Assembly: GCA_964403465.1 (NCBI GenBank)
Contig: CAYOFY010000037.1
Location: 1 to 15,134 of the forward strand
Direction: 5' to 3'
DNA length: 15,134 bases
Source: JAFGKM01 sp964403465
GTDB lineage: Bacteria; Ratteibacteria; UBA8468; B48-G9; JAFGKM01
Shown here: positions 1-6,961 of the stretch, in pieces
How the letters are laid out: every line of letters starts with the position of its first letter
How positions within the stretch are numbered: the stretch's first letter is position 1
Program-made: the position numbers and the translations under genes
The notes under the pieces: model-generated
Told to the model about the DNA's origin: nothing
Database searches by the model: none
Seen by the model: the letters and a program-made list of their open reading frames with translations, nothing else

Positions 1-5
1 GACTG

Positions 6-34
6 TTGTTCTTTTGTCAAATTTCTGCTATACT
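6..34 (+). promoter_or_regulatory. Probable sigma70-type promoter with extended -10 for the first operon
   Basis: A -35-like TTGTTC (6-11) is separated by 17 bases from TATACT (29-34), which is preceded by TG and one base, giving an extended -10. Transcription would start near 41, about 25 bases before the first ATG at 66. Only the sequence match and its position ahead of a same-strand gene run support it. Confidence 0.5.
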
Positions 35-65
35 TTTGAAACAATTATGTAACTTTTAAATTCAA

Positions 66-431
66 ATGGAGTGGATAAAGCAGAATAATTTTTTTATCGG
101 TACACTTCTGGTAGAAATACGAAGTATTAAGGTCCCCAACGAGAACGGGACATCAAGAAGACTCAGGATTTCCACCGTAGGGCAGAATCCTTCCCTGTTT
201 ACTAAAATCCCTGCGGAGGGACGGCTTTTCAAATCCGATAAAGGACAAATAGGCGTTTTTATTTCGGGCAAGAACAGCTCCGCCATAAAGGTGGGAAGCA
301 ATTATGCGATTCAACAGAATCTGATAGTCGCATTAAACACTTTGAGCAAGAAACCTTTGCAAAAACTCCTGAAGAATACCCGTGTCGAACTAATTGAAAT
401 TGACGGAACAATCGTGGGCATTGAGAAATGA
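66..431 (+). CDS. Uncharacterised 121-aa protein, first gene of the operon
   Basis: I do not recognise this protein. It has no signal peptide, no obvious membrane segment and no cysteine. The residue pattern, with short hydrophobic stretches alternating with charged or polar ones (for example GQIGVFIS near 61-68 and RVELIEIDG near 106-114), suggests a small beta-rich cytoplasmic domain. It is likely a real gene because it follows a good promoter and its TGA overlaps the ATG of the tRNA nucleotidyltransferase gene in an ATGA arrangement, which implies translational coupling. No Shine-Dalgarno sequence is visible before the ATG at 66, so initiation may rely on the short AU-rich leader. Context hints at a housekeeping or RNA-related role, but that is only guilt by association. 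Confidence 0.6.
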   Translation: MEWIKQNNFFIGTLLVEIRSIKVPNENGTSRRLRISTVGQNPSLFTKIPAEGRLFKSDKGQIGVFISGKNSSAIKVGSNYAIQQNLIVALNTLSKKPLQKLLKNTRVELIEIDGTIVGIEK

Positions 432-1801
432 AAAAGAACAATGGATCTGCCGAAATGCTCCAGAATATAAAATCATTTGCAGAACGAAAATCCATTATGG
501 TTTACCTTGTGGGCGGATACATAAGGGACCGGCTGCTCAGAAGAAAAAGTAATGATATTGATATCGTAATGGAAGATGATGCTTTGTCATTCGCAAAAGA
601 ATTTGCTCACGAATACCATTTGCCTCAACCCATTTTTTATGGAAGATTTGGCACTGCAATGATTGAACTGTCGGGAATAAAGATTGAGTTTGCAACTGCA
701 CGCAAAGAAAGTTATCCCGAAGATTCAAGAAAACCCTACATCAGAAAGGCAACCATAAGCGATGATTGCAAGAGAAGGGATTTTACCATTAATTCAATAG
801 CGGAAAATCTCATAACCGGAGATATACTGGATTTTTTCGGAGGGCTGGCTGACATCAGAAAGAAAATAATAAGAACGCCGATTTCTGCCGAAAGTACTTT
901 TTATGATGATCCGCTCAGAATATTAAGGGGAATCAGATTCGCTACGAGATTCCGATTTCAAATAGATAATGAAACGCTGGAAGGAATGAAAAAAAACGTA
1001 ACGCGTTTGTCAATTGTCAGCCATGAAAGAATATCATACGAGATAATGAAGATTCTTGAATCACATATTCCATCAAGAGGATTTTATCTAATGGATGACA
1101 TTGGCGTTCTTTCCTCATTGCTTCCTGAAGTTTATAAGCTGAAAGAAAAACAAACAGCGCATGCATGCAAGGAACTTTTCCCTCACACACTTAAGGTGCT
1201 TGATAATGTGAGTGAACATACAAAAGATGTCTATCTTAGAATGGCTGCCCTGTTGCATGATATAGGTAAACCCACAACATTCAGAGTAGATAAAGGCAAG
1301 GTAAGTTTCCACAGACATGAGTTTCTGGGTCAAAAAATGGCGTATATTCTGTGCCGACGATTAAATATACCCGAAGATAAGAATAGATTTATCGGCAGAA
1401 TAATAAGGTTTCATCTGCGACCGCACCTCCTTGCAAAAGAGACTCCAACAGATAATGCCCTTAGAAGATTCATAAGAGAACTCGGTAGAGATATCAGACC
1501 TCTCTTCGTACTTGCCAAGGCCGATCTGACCAGTCACAATATTGCAAAAGTGAGAGAGGCTCTTGAAAAGTTAACTCTTCTTGAGGACAGAATACGGGAG
1601 ATTAACAGAAGAGACAGACTTACATGTTTCAAGCTTGCATTGGACGGATACGCGATAATGGAAATTCTCGCAATCCCCCAGGGCAAGAAAGTGGGAGTAG
1701 TGAAAAGAAAACTTGAAGGTCTTGTCCTTGATGGTATAATTAAAAACAGAAAACGTTCTCTGACTAAATACCTGAAAGAAAACAGGGAAGTTCTTCTGTA
1801 A
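428..1801 (+). CDS. cca: HD-domain tRNA nucleotidyltransferase (CCA-adding or poly(A) polymerase-like)
   Basis: Class II nucleotidyltransferase of the tRNA CCA-adding/poly(A) polymerase family, which adds C, C and A to tRNA 3' ends using CTP and ATP. Seen: the GGYIRD motif (29-34), the catalytic DxD in NDIDIV (42-47), RRDFTINSIA (116-125) and the nucleotide-selecting stretch DDPLRILR (160-167). A C-terminal HD phosphohydrolase domain follows, with His252, HDIGK (277-281), His295/297 and Asp366, as in bacterial CCA enzymes that also carry 2',3'-cyclic phosphatase activity. At 457 aa it is normal length for an HD-containing member. The start overlaps the upstream stop by ATGA. Whether it adds the full CCA, only A, or only CC cannot be told from these motifs, because some bacteria split the activities between two paralogues. 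Confidence 0.9.
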   Translation: MKKNNGSAEMLQNIKSFAERKSIMVYLVGGYIRDRLLRRKSNDIDIVMEDDALSFAKEFAHEYHLPQPIFYGRFGTAMIELSGIKIEFATARKESYPEDSRKPYIRKATISDDCKRRDFTINSIAENLITGDILDFFGGLADIRKKIIRTPISAESTFYDDPLRILRGIRFATRFRFQIDNETLEGMKKNVTRLSIVSHERISYEIMKILESHIPSRGFYLMDDIGVLSSLLPEVYKLKEKQTAHACKELFPHTLKVLDNVSEHTKDVYLRMAALLHDIGKPTTFRVDKGKVSFHRHEFLGQKMAYILCRRLNIPEDKNRFIGRIIRFHLRPHLLAKETPTDNALRRFIRELGRDIRPLFVLAKADLTSHNIAKVREALEKLTLLEDRIREINRRDRLTCFKLALDGYAIMEILAIPQGKKVGVVKRKLEGLVLDGIIKNRKRSLTKYLKENREVLL

Positions 1802-1812
1802 TAAAGGTCGGG

Positions 1813-2322
1813 ATGGAGAAAAACAGTATTTTATGGGCACCGTGGCGACTTGGTTATGTCAGAACAATCCCTCAAAAAGGCTGCTTTCTGTGCAGGGCTT
1901 TTAGAACAAGAATAGAGGAGGACGAGAAAAATTTTCTTCTGTACAGGGGCAAATACAACTTTGTCATACTGAATATTTTTCCTTACAATAACGGTCACAC
2001 AATGGTTGTTCCCATAAGGCATATAAAAAATCTGGAAAGTCTCTCTCATCAAGAGGAAAAGGAGTTCATGTTCCTGATCAGATCTTCAGTGACGATACTG
2101 AAAAAAACCCTTCATCCGCAAGGTTTCAATATTGGGATAAATCTGGGAAGGGCGGCAGGAGCAGGGTTGAAAAATCATATACATGTACACATTGTTCCCC
2201 GATGGATAGGGGATACAAATTTTGTACCAGTGGTTTGCAAATTAAAAATTATTTCACAATCTATGGAGCAACTTTACCGTCTTCTTCACCCGGAATTTGA
2301 TAAAATCAGAAAATGTACATAG
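1813..2322 (+). CDS. HIT-family nucleotide hydrolase/phosphorylase
   Basis: Histidine-triad protein of the branch that includes Ap4A phosphorylase-like enzymes; these act on dinucleoside polyphosphates or nucleotidyl conjugates in the cytoplasm. Seen: LWAPWR near the N-terminus (7-12), a CxxC pair (Cys24, Cys27) probably binding zinc, the substrate-pocket segment NIFPYNNGH (54-62), and the triad HIHVHIVPRW (122-131) with His122, His124 and His126. The 169-aa length fits. It starts 11 bases after the tRNA nucleotidyltransferase stop, with AAAGG a few bases upstream, and overlaps the next gene by 10 bases. The natural substrate cannot be read from sequence. Confidence 0.85.
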   Translation: MEKNSILWAPWRLGYVRTIPQKGCFLCRAFRTRIEEDEKNFLLYRGKYNFVILNIFPYNNGHTMVVPIRHIKNLESLSHQEEKEFMFLIRSSVTILKKTLHPQGFNIGINLGRAAGAGLKNHIHVHIVPRWIGDTNFVPVVCKLKIISQSMEQLYRLLHPEFDKIRKCT

Positions 2323-3542
2323 CAGATTTTCATATTCATTCCAAATACAGTCGTGCCACAAGCAAGAATATGGATATCCCCGAACTCGCACGATGGGCAA
2401 AATACAAGGGAATAAACCTTCTCGGGACAGGAGATATAACCCATTTCTTATGGTTTCATGAGTTAACCAATATACTCAAGGAAACAGACAGGGAGGGTAT
2501 CTATTCGTACGACGGAATTGATTTTATCCTCACCGGTGAAGCCTGCAATATTTTTGATGAAAAAGGAAAAGTCAAGAAAATCCACAACATGCTTTTTCTT
2601 TCATCCTTTGCCAGAGCTGAGAAATTAAACAGGGTGCTGGAACGATACGGAGACATAAACGCTGACGGAAGACCCATACTGCAGATGGATGCAAGAGAAC
2701 TTGTAAAAATAGTCCGGGATATTGACGAGAAGGGATTCGTTGTGCCCGCTCATATATGGACGCCTCATTTTTCATTATTTGGCTCAAATTCCGGCTTTGA
2801 TTCCATCTCAGAATGCTTCGGAGATTTTACATCGGAAATCTTTGCCCTGGAGACAGGATTGAGTAGTGATCCTGCAATGAACTGGATGGTTTCTTCGCTG
2901 GACAGATTTTCCTTAATTTCCGATTCAGACGCTCATTCCGCCGGAAAAATCGGCAGAGAGTTCAATATATTCAGCGGACAATTTGATTTTTCAGGACTCA
3001 GGGATATATTGAGAACAAAGGACGTTAAAAGATTCATTTCAACAGTGGAATATTTTCCGGAAGAAGGTAAATATCATTTTGACGGACACAGAAATTGCAG
3101 TGTCTGTCTTTCTCCCGAGGAAACCCGTAAAAACAATAATCTTTGCCCTGCATGCGGAAGAAAGGTCACAATAGGAGTCATGCACCGGGTATCAGAACTT
3201 GCTGACAGAGACTACGGAGATAAACCCGCCACTTTCGTTCCCTTCAAAAAACTTGTTCCGCTTGACCAGATAATAGGCAGCATACTTGGCAAAAGTTGCG
3301 ATTCAATTCTCGTTAGAAACAAATATTTCGAGGTGATTGAGCGGTTTGGAACTGAATTCTCCGTTTTGCTTGAAGTTGCCGAAAAAGACATGCTGGGCAA
3401 GATAGAGGATAACATTATAGAAGGGATTCATTTGGTGAGGAAGGAAAGTGTGAGGATTATACCAGGATATGATGGAGAATTCGGAAAAGTTGAAATTCCG
3501 CTTGGAAATAGTAAATCTGAAAACGAGCAAACCCTTTTCTGA
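2313..3542 (+). CDS. Endonuclease Q-like PHP-domain DNA repair nuclease
   Basis: Resembles endonuclease Q, an archaeal and patchily bacterial enzyme that nicks DNA 5' of deaminated bases (uracil, hypoxanthine, xanthine) and abasic sites. Seen: an N-terminal PHP metal site with DFHIHS (5-10), Glu76 in TGEACNIF, His91, His147 in PAHIWTPH, and Asp204/His208 in SDSDAHS. A four-cysteine zinc module follows (Cys262, Cys265, Cys278, Cys281), then a C-terminal segment (about 285-385) with KPATFVPFKKL. The 409-aa length and domain order match EndoQ rather than PHP phosphatases or polymerase PHP domains. It overlaps the HIT gene by 10 bases, and its tail overlaps the longest lpxK reading frame by 74 bases. 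Substrate preference is family knowledge, not visible here. Confidence 0.8.
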   Translation: MYIADFHIHSKYSRATSKNMDIPELARWAKYKGINLLGTGDITHFLWFHELTNILKETDREGIYSYDGIDFILTGEACNIFDEKGKVKKIHNMLFLSSFARAEKLNRVLERYGDINADGRPILQMDARELVKIVRDIDEKGFVVPAHIWTPHFSLFGSNSGFDSISECFGDFTSEIFALETGLSSDPAMNWMVSSLDRFSLISDSDAHSAGKIGREFNIFSGQFDFSGLRDILRTKDVKRFISTVEYFPEEGKYHFDGHRNCSVCLSPEETRKNNNLCPACGRKVTIGVMHRVSELADRDYGDKPATFVPFKKLVPLDQIIGSILGKSCDSILVRNKYFEVIERFGTEFSVLLEVAEKDMLGKIEDNIIEGIHLVRKESVRIIPGYDGEFGKVEIPLGNSKSENEQTLF

Positions 3543-4560
3543 GTTTTTCTTCAGAAGGTTTGTTCTTCACAGAAACTCGCTGTTTTTTGCGATACTGTCT
3601 GTATATCTATCCCCATTTACCCTTTTTTACCTGTTGATAATCTACTGCAAGAAGATATTGATTCCAGAAAGAAAACTGAAATTGCCTGTCATAAGCGTTG
3701 GAAACATTATTTCAGGAGGAACAGGGAAAACTCCGCTTGTCATGAGTCTTATTAAGATTCTGCAGAATCAGGGCAAGAAAATAATTATTCTTTCGTCGGG
3801 AGTTGATGATAATTTTTCAAAGAGCAGGGATGAGATTCTCATGATAAGCAAGAAGTTCCACGGACTGACATTTTCATCCAAGAAAAATAAAAAAATAAAA
3901 GAAATTGTTACGGACAGATACCGCTCTTATGACATTTGCGTCATAGACGACGGGTTTCACTGCCATCATATCCACAAGGATCTTGATATTCTTGTAGTGG
4001 ACATGTCAAACCCTTTTGACAACAACATGGTTATCCCCTCAGGTCTTTTGAGAGAACCAATACCATCAATAAGAAGAGCCGATATTTTTATCCTCACACA
4101 TCCTTATATGGTCAACGCGCGTGAAGCCGCGAAACTGAGGATTTATCTTGAGAAATTAAAGAAACCGGTATTTGTTATGGATTATGAGATTGAATGTCTG
4201 AAAAACCCAGACAGGGAAATACCTCCCGAAACTATCCAGGGCAGAAACATCATTGCCATTGCTGGAATAGGGAATCCTCTTAACTTTTTTCATTTACTGT
4301 TGAAATGGACACCAGAAAGAATATACGGAGTTATCTATCCTGATCATTTTCGATACAGGGATTTCGATATTCATGAATTATATGGCCTGTATATCAAAAA
4401 GAATCCAGATTACATTGTTACAACCGAAAAAGATTATGTCAAACTCCAAGGAAAATGCCCCCCAGAACTACCATTATTCTATATAAAGACCAGAAATATA
4501 ATCACCAATACAAACAGAGCAAACAAGAATTTTGACGCATTTTTGTCTGAAATGTTATAA
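3469..4560 (+). CDS. lpxK: Tetraacyldisaccharide 4'-kinase (LpxK), divergent
   Basis: LpxK phosphorylates the 4' position of tetraacyl-disaccharide-1-phosphate to form lipid IVA at the inner membrane. Seen: an N-terminal hydrophobic helix (about 37-59), Walker A GGTGKTP (83-89), DDGF (160-163), a PSGLLREP segment (190-197), PDH (291-293, probable catalytic His) and TTEKDYVKL (318-326). Divergence: the usual SRGYG is SSGVD (109-113) and the usual Gln-His after DDGF is His-Cys. The DE pair (121-122) of the usual GDEP remains, but Gly and Pro are lost. The start is uncertain. ATG 3469 or 3472 (AGGA at 3464-3467) gives a 70-74-base overlap with the nuclease gene, and homologues usually begin nearer residue 20, so TTG 3490 or 3502 are possible. 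No other lipid A genes are in view. Confidence 0.82.
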   Translation: MMENSEKLKFRLEIVNLKTSKPFSEFFFRRFVLHRNSLFFAILSVYLSPFTLFYLLIIYCKKILIPERKLKLPVISVGNIISGGTGKTPLVMSLIKILQNQGKKIIILSSGVDDNFSKSRDEILMISKKFHGLTFSSKKNKKIKEIVTDRYRSYDICVIDDGFHCHHIHKDLDILVVDMSNPFDNNMVIPSGLLREPIPSIRRADIFILTHPYMVNAREAAKLRIYLEKLKKPVFVMDYEIECLKNPDREIPPETIQGRNIIAIAGIGNPLNFFHLLLKWTPERIYGVIYPDHFRYRDFDIHELYGLYIKKNPDYIVTTEKDYVKLQGKCPPELPLFYIKTRNIITNTNRANKNFDAFLSEML

Positions 4561-4561
4561 T
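4532..4561 (+). promoter_or_regulatory. Strong-looking sigma70-type promoter inside the end of lpxK
   Basis: TTGACG (4532-4537), an 18-base spacer, then a perfect TATAAT (4556-4561) preceded by TG plus one base (extended -10). The -10 box spans the lpxK stop codon. The predicted start of transcription is near 4568, giving a leader of about 105 bases before the ATG at 4674. It would let the guaA-purF-car-his block be transcribed independently of lpxK. Confidence 0.6.
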
Positions 4562-4568
4562 AGCTCGC

Positions 4569-4586
4569 TTTAAGAAATCCCTTAAA
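4569..4586. promoter_or_regulatory. 18-bp palindrome at the predicted transcription start
   Basis: TTTAAG (4569-4574) and CTTAAA (4581-4586) form a perfect 6-bp inverted repeat with a 6-base centre. It lies immediately downstream of the TATAAT box, where a repressor operator would sit. It is AT-rich and short, with no T-tract, so it is not a terminator. It could be chance in AT-rich sequence. Confidence 0.25.
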
Positions 4587-4620
4587 ACCTGCAAATACAG
4601 CAAGACGGCAAAGGTCAAAG

Positions 4621-4656
4621 ATGATATACATTCCATGCTCTATGCTGCCCTTATGA
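4621..4656 (+). CDS. Possible 11-codon leader peptide ORF upstream of guaA
   Basis: ATG at 4621 opens MIYIPCSMLPL and stops at TGA 4654-4656. AAAGG (4610-4614) lies 6 bases upstream, a good Shine-Dalgarno spacing. The stop lies 17 bases before the guaA start and 4 bases before its ribosome binding site, so translation of this ORF could affect access to it. There is no run of one amino acid codon as in classical attenuation peptides. It may be fortuitous. Confidence 0.25.
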   Translation: MIYIPCSMLPL

Positions 4657-4660
4657 GGGT

Positions 4661-4668
4661 AAAGGAGG
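4661..4668 (+). promoter_or_regulatory. Consensus ribosome binding site that fixes the guaA start
   Basis: AAAGGAGG sits 5 bases before ATG 4674. A longer in-frame reading from ATG 4635 exists, but that ATG lacks a binding site and would run through this one, so 4674 is the start. Confidence 0.75.
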
Positions 4669-4673
4669 ATACC

Positions 4674-5612
4674 ATGGGTTTTGCCCCTTCAAGATTTATC
4701 AGTCAGAAAATCGAAGAACTGCAAAAAAAAATCGGTCGCACAAAGAAAACACTGATAGCCACCTCAGGCGGAGTTGACAGCATGACCTGCGCGATGCTTG
4801 CCAGGAAAGCCCTCGGAAATAACCTTATCGTGCTTTACCTTGACGATGGGCTGATGAGAGAAGGAGAGTCCGAAGAGATAAGAAAATTCTTTGAAAGCAT
4901 AGGTATGGAATTGCAGATATGGGATGTAAAAGAAAAGTTTTTTGAAGGGCTGAAGGGCAAGATTGATCCGGAAGAAAAAAGGATGATATTCAGAGATCTT
5001 TTTTATAAAACACTCGGGCAGGCAGCCAAGAGCTATTCCGTAGATTTTCTGATTCAGGGAACAATAGCTGCAGATATAGCTGAAACGCAGAAAGGGATCA
5101 AGACCCAGCACAACGTACTATCCCAGATAGGAATTAATCCCTCTTATTTCGGATTGAAGATAGTAGAACCTCTCAGGGAATTATATAAACACCAGGTGAG
5201 AGAAGTGGCGCGAAAAATTGGATTGCCCAGGAAATTCGCAGAAAGAAAACCTTTCCCTGGCCCCGGTCTTGCAACAAGAATTATAGGCGAGGTCGTTCCT
5301 GAAAGAGTTGAGAAGATACGCAGGGCCACCAGGATTGTGGAAAGCATGATAAAGGGCACAAGCGTTTTTCAGGCATTCGCGGTACTTCTGTCCGACAGGG
5401 CAACGGGAATGGTGAATGGAAAAAGGGTTTATGGCGATATCATTGCAATACGATCTGTTGATTCCAGAGATGCTCTCACAGCAGAACCTTCCAAGATCCC
5501 CATGACGACTCTTTATGCGATACGTGATAGAATAATAGAGGAAATCCCCGGTGTGGTAAAAGTGGTCTATGACATAACGCCAAAACCTCCGAGTACCATA
5601 GAATACATATAA
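4674..5612 (+). CDS. guaA: GMP synthase ATP-pyrophosphatase subunit (subunit B type, no glutaminase domain)
   Basis: Adenylylates XMP and aminates it to GMP, using ammonia normally channelled from a glutaminase. Seen: PP-loop SGGVDS (31-36), DDGLMREGE (57-65), QGTIAADIAE (128-137), FPGPGLATR (194-202) and the C-terminal dimerisation/XMP site ending YDITPKPPSTIE (299-310). The 312-aa protein begins right before the PP-loop domain. It therefore lacks the roughly 200-aa class I glutaminase of ordinary bacterial GuaA and matches the archaeal split subunit B. No glutaminase subunit is adjacent. Parts of the XMP region differ from the usual consensus: SDRATGMVNGKR (240-251) stands where PVRSVGVMGD is typical, though the two Arg are kept, and AEPSKIP (270-276) replaces ADWARLP. 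This leaves room for a changed substrate, but GMP synthase is by far the best call. First gene after the 4532 promoter. Confidence 0.85.
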   Translation: MGFAPSRFISQKIEELQKKIGRTKKTLIATSGGVDSMTCAMLARKALGNNLIVLYLDDGLMREGESEEIRKFFESIGMELQIWDVKEKFFEGLKGKIDPEEKRMIFRDLFYKTLGQAAKSYSVDFLIQGTIAADIAETQKGIKTQHNVLSQIGINPSYFGLKIVEPLRELYKHQVREVARKIGLPRKFAERKPFPGPGLATRIIGEVVPERVEKIRRATRIVESMIKGTSVFQAFAVLLSDRATGMVNGKRVYGDIIAIRSVDSRDALTAEPSKIPMTTLYAIRDRIIEEIPGVVKVVYDITPKPPSTIEYI

Positions 5613-5629
5613 AATTCAATTTTCCAACA

Positions 5630-6961
5630 ATGAATGAAAACTGTGGAATTTTCGGGCTATGCAACACAGGGAAGGAAAATGCAGCAAAAGATATCTGCTA
5701 CGGCATTTTCAAACTTCAACATCGCGGACAGAGATACTGCGGAATTTCAACACTATCCCGCAATATCTGTTTAACAACTCATAAAGGTTTTGTCAGGCAT
5801 ACTTTTACAGAAAGTGATATTTTATCATTGCGAGGTTCCTCAGGAATAGGACATGTCAGTCTGAAAGAACGCCAGCCGATAGTTTTGATATCAAAGATGG
5901 GAAAATTCGCAATGGCGTTCAGCGGCAATATAGTAAATGGCCAGAAATTGAGAAATGAATTAAAGGAACAGGGACATTCTTTCAGCAGTGAAACAGACAT
6001 CGAACTCCTCGGGAAATTGATATCTTATGAAAAGGATTTCCTCAACGGAATAGAGCAACTTGGCAAGAAAGTCCAGGGAGCTTACAGTCTCGTCCTTCTT
6101 ACGAGGAATGGCATCTATGCCGCAAGGGACCCTCACGCTTTCAAACCGCTTATATTGGGAATAGGTAAGAATCAATACGCAGTGGCTTCGGAATCCAGGC
6201 CTTTTGATCTACTGGGTCTTGAAATTTACAGGGATGTAGAGCCCGGGGAAATTATTCTAATCAATAAAGATGGTTTTAAAACCCTTGGCAGAACAGAAAA
6301 TGCGCGCCCTGCCTTTTGTGCTTTTGAATGGGCATATATAGCATCCATTGACTCAATAATAGACGGCATACCCGTCATACGGGCAAGGGAGAATTTCGGA
6401 TTGAAACTTGCCGAGAAAGATGGAAAGTTTGATGCCGACATAGTGTCACCAGTTCCCCTTTCAGGTATAGGATGCGCTCTGGGTTATCACAAAGAATCCA
6501 AGATACCTTACCAGGAGGTCTTTCTTATAGACAGATTTGCCAGCAGAAGTTATACCCCTCTCACACAGAAGAGCAGGGACGAGGAAGCCCGCATCAAACT
6601 TTCCGTAATCAAGGAAAACGTAAGAAATAAAAGAATAATACTCTGCGATGATTCCATTGTAAGGGGGACTCAAATACAGTTCAAGGTCATGGAATTGAAA
6701 CATGCGGGCGCAAAGGAAGTCCATGTTAGAATAGCATGCCCGCCCCTCATAGCGCCCTGTTTCTACGGCATATCAACGCGTTCCTACAGTGAATTGGCAG
6801 CCAAAAGATACTCACTCAACGGCATAAGGGAAAAAATAGGCGCTGATACATTAAGGTACAATACAATAGAAGATTTTATAAGTGCCATAGGATTGCCTGC
6901 AAATCATCTTTGTCTTTCCTGTTTCACGGGAGAACTTGTTAAGAATCACTTAAAAGCATGA
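5630..6961 (+). CDS. purF: Amidophosphoribosyltransferase (PurF), glutaminase site altered
   Basis: First committed step of purine synthesis: PRPP plus the amide of glutamine (or ammonia) gives 5-phosphoribosylamine. Seen: an N-terminal nucleophile domain with Cys5 in NCGIFG after a short propeptide, LQHRGQ (29-34) and the PRPP-binding CDDSIVRGT (339-347). Four cysteines (230, 377, 428, 431) match the [4Fe-4S] ligands of the Bacillus-type enzyme. Length (443 aa) is slightly short. Odd points: the usual GHVRY(S/A)T reads GHVSLKE (74-80), losing the glutamine-holding Arg; NGN reads SGN (98-100), losing the oxyanion Asn; DPNGxRP reads DPHAFKP (167-173); and the KNRYVGRTF flexible loop reads IDRFASRSY (300-308). 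The PRPP half looks functional, while the glutaminase half may be weak or absent. No Shine-Dalgarno is visible before ATG 5630, and no other in-frame start follows the guaA stop 17 bases upstream. ATGA overlap with carA. Confidence 0.85.
   Translation: MNENCGIFGLCNTGKENAAKDICYGIFKLQHRGQRYCGISTLSRNICLTTHKGFVRHTFTESDILSLRGSSGIGHVSLKERQPIVLISKMGKFAMAFSGNIVNGQKLRNELKEQGHSFSSETDIELLGKLISYEKDFLNGIEQLGKKVQGAYSLVLLTRNGIYAARDPHAFKPLILGIGKNQYAVASESRPFDLLGLEIYRDVEPGEIILINKDGFKTLGRTENARPAFCAFEWAYIASIDSIIDGIPVIRARENFGLKLAEKDGKFDADIVSPVPLSGIGCALGYHKESKIPYQEVFLIDRFASRSYTPLTQKSRDEEARIKLSVIKENVRNKRIILCDDSIVRGTQIQFKVMELKHAGAKEVHVRIACPPLIAPCFYGISTRSYSELAAKRYSLNGIREKIGADTLRYNTIEDFISAIGLPANHLCLSCFTGELVKNHLKA

Noticed and set aside
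14..34. TTGTCA and TATACT as a promoter pair
   Set aside because: They are only 9 bases apart. The TTGTTC at 6-11 gives the proper 17-base spacing instead.
4635..4673. Longer N-terminus for the GMP synthetase from ATG 4635
   Set aside because: No ribosome binding site precedes it and it would translate through the consensus AAAGGAGG site; homologues begin near the 4674 start.
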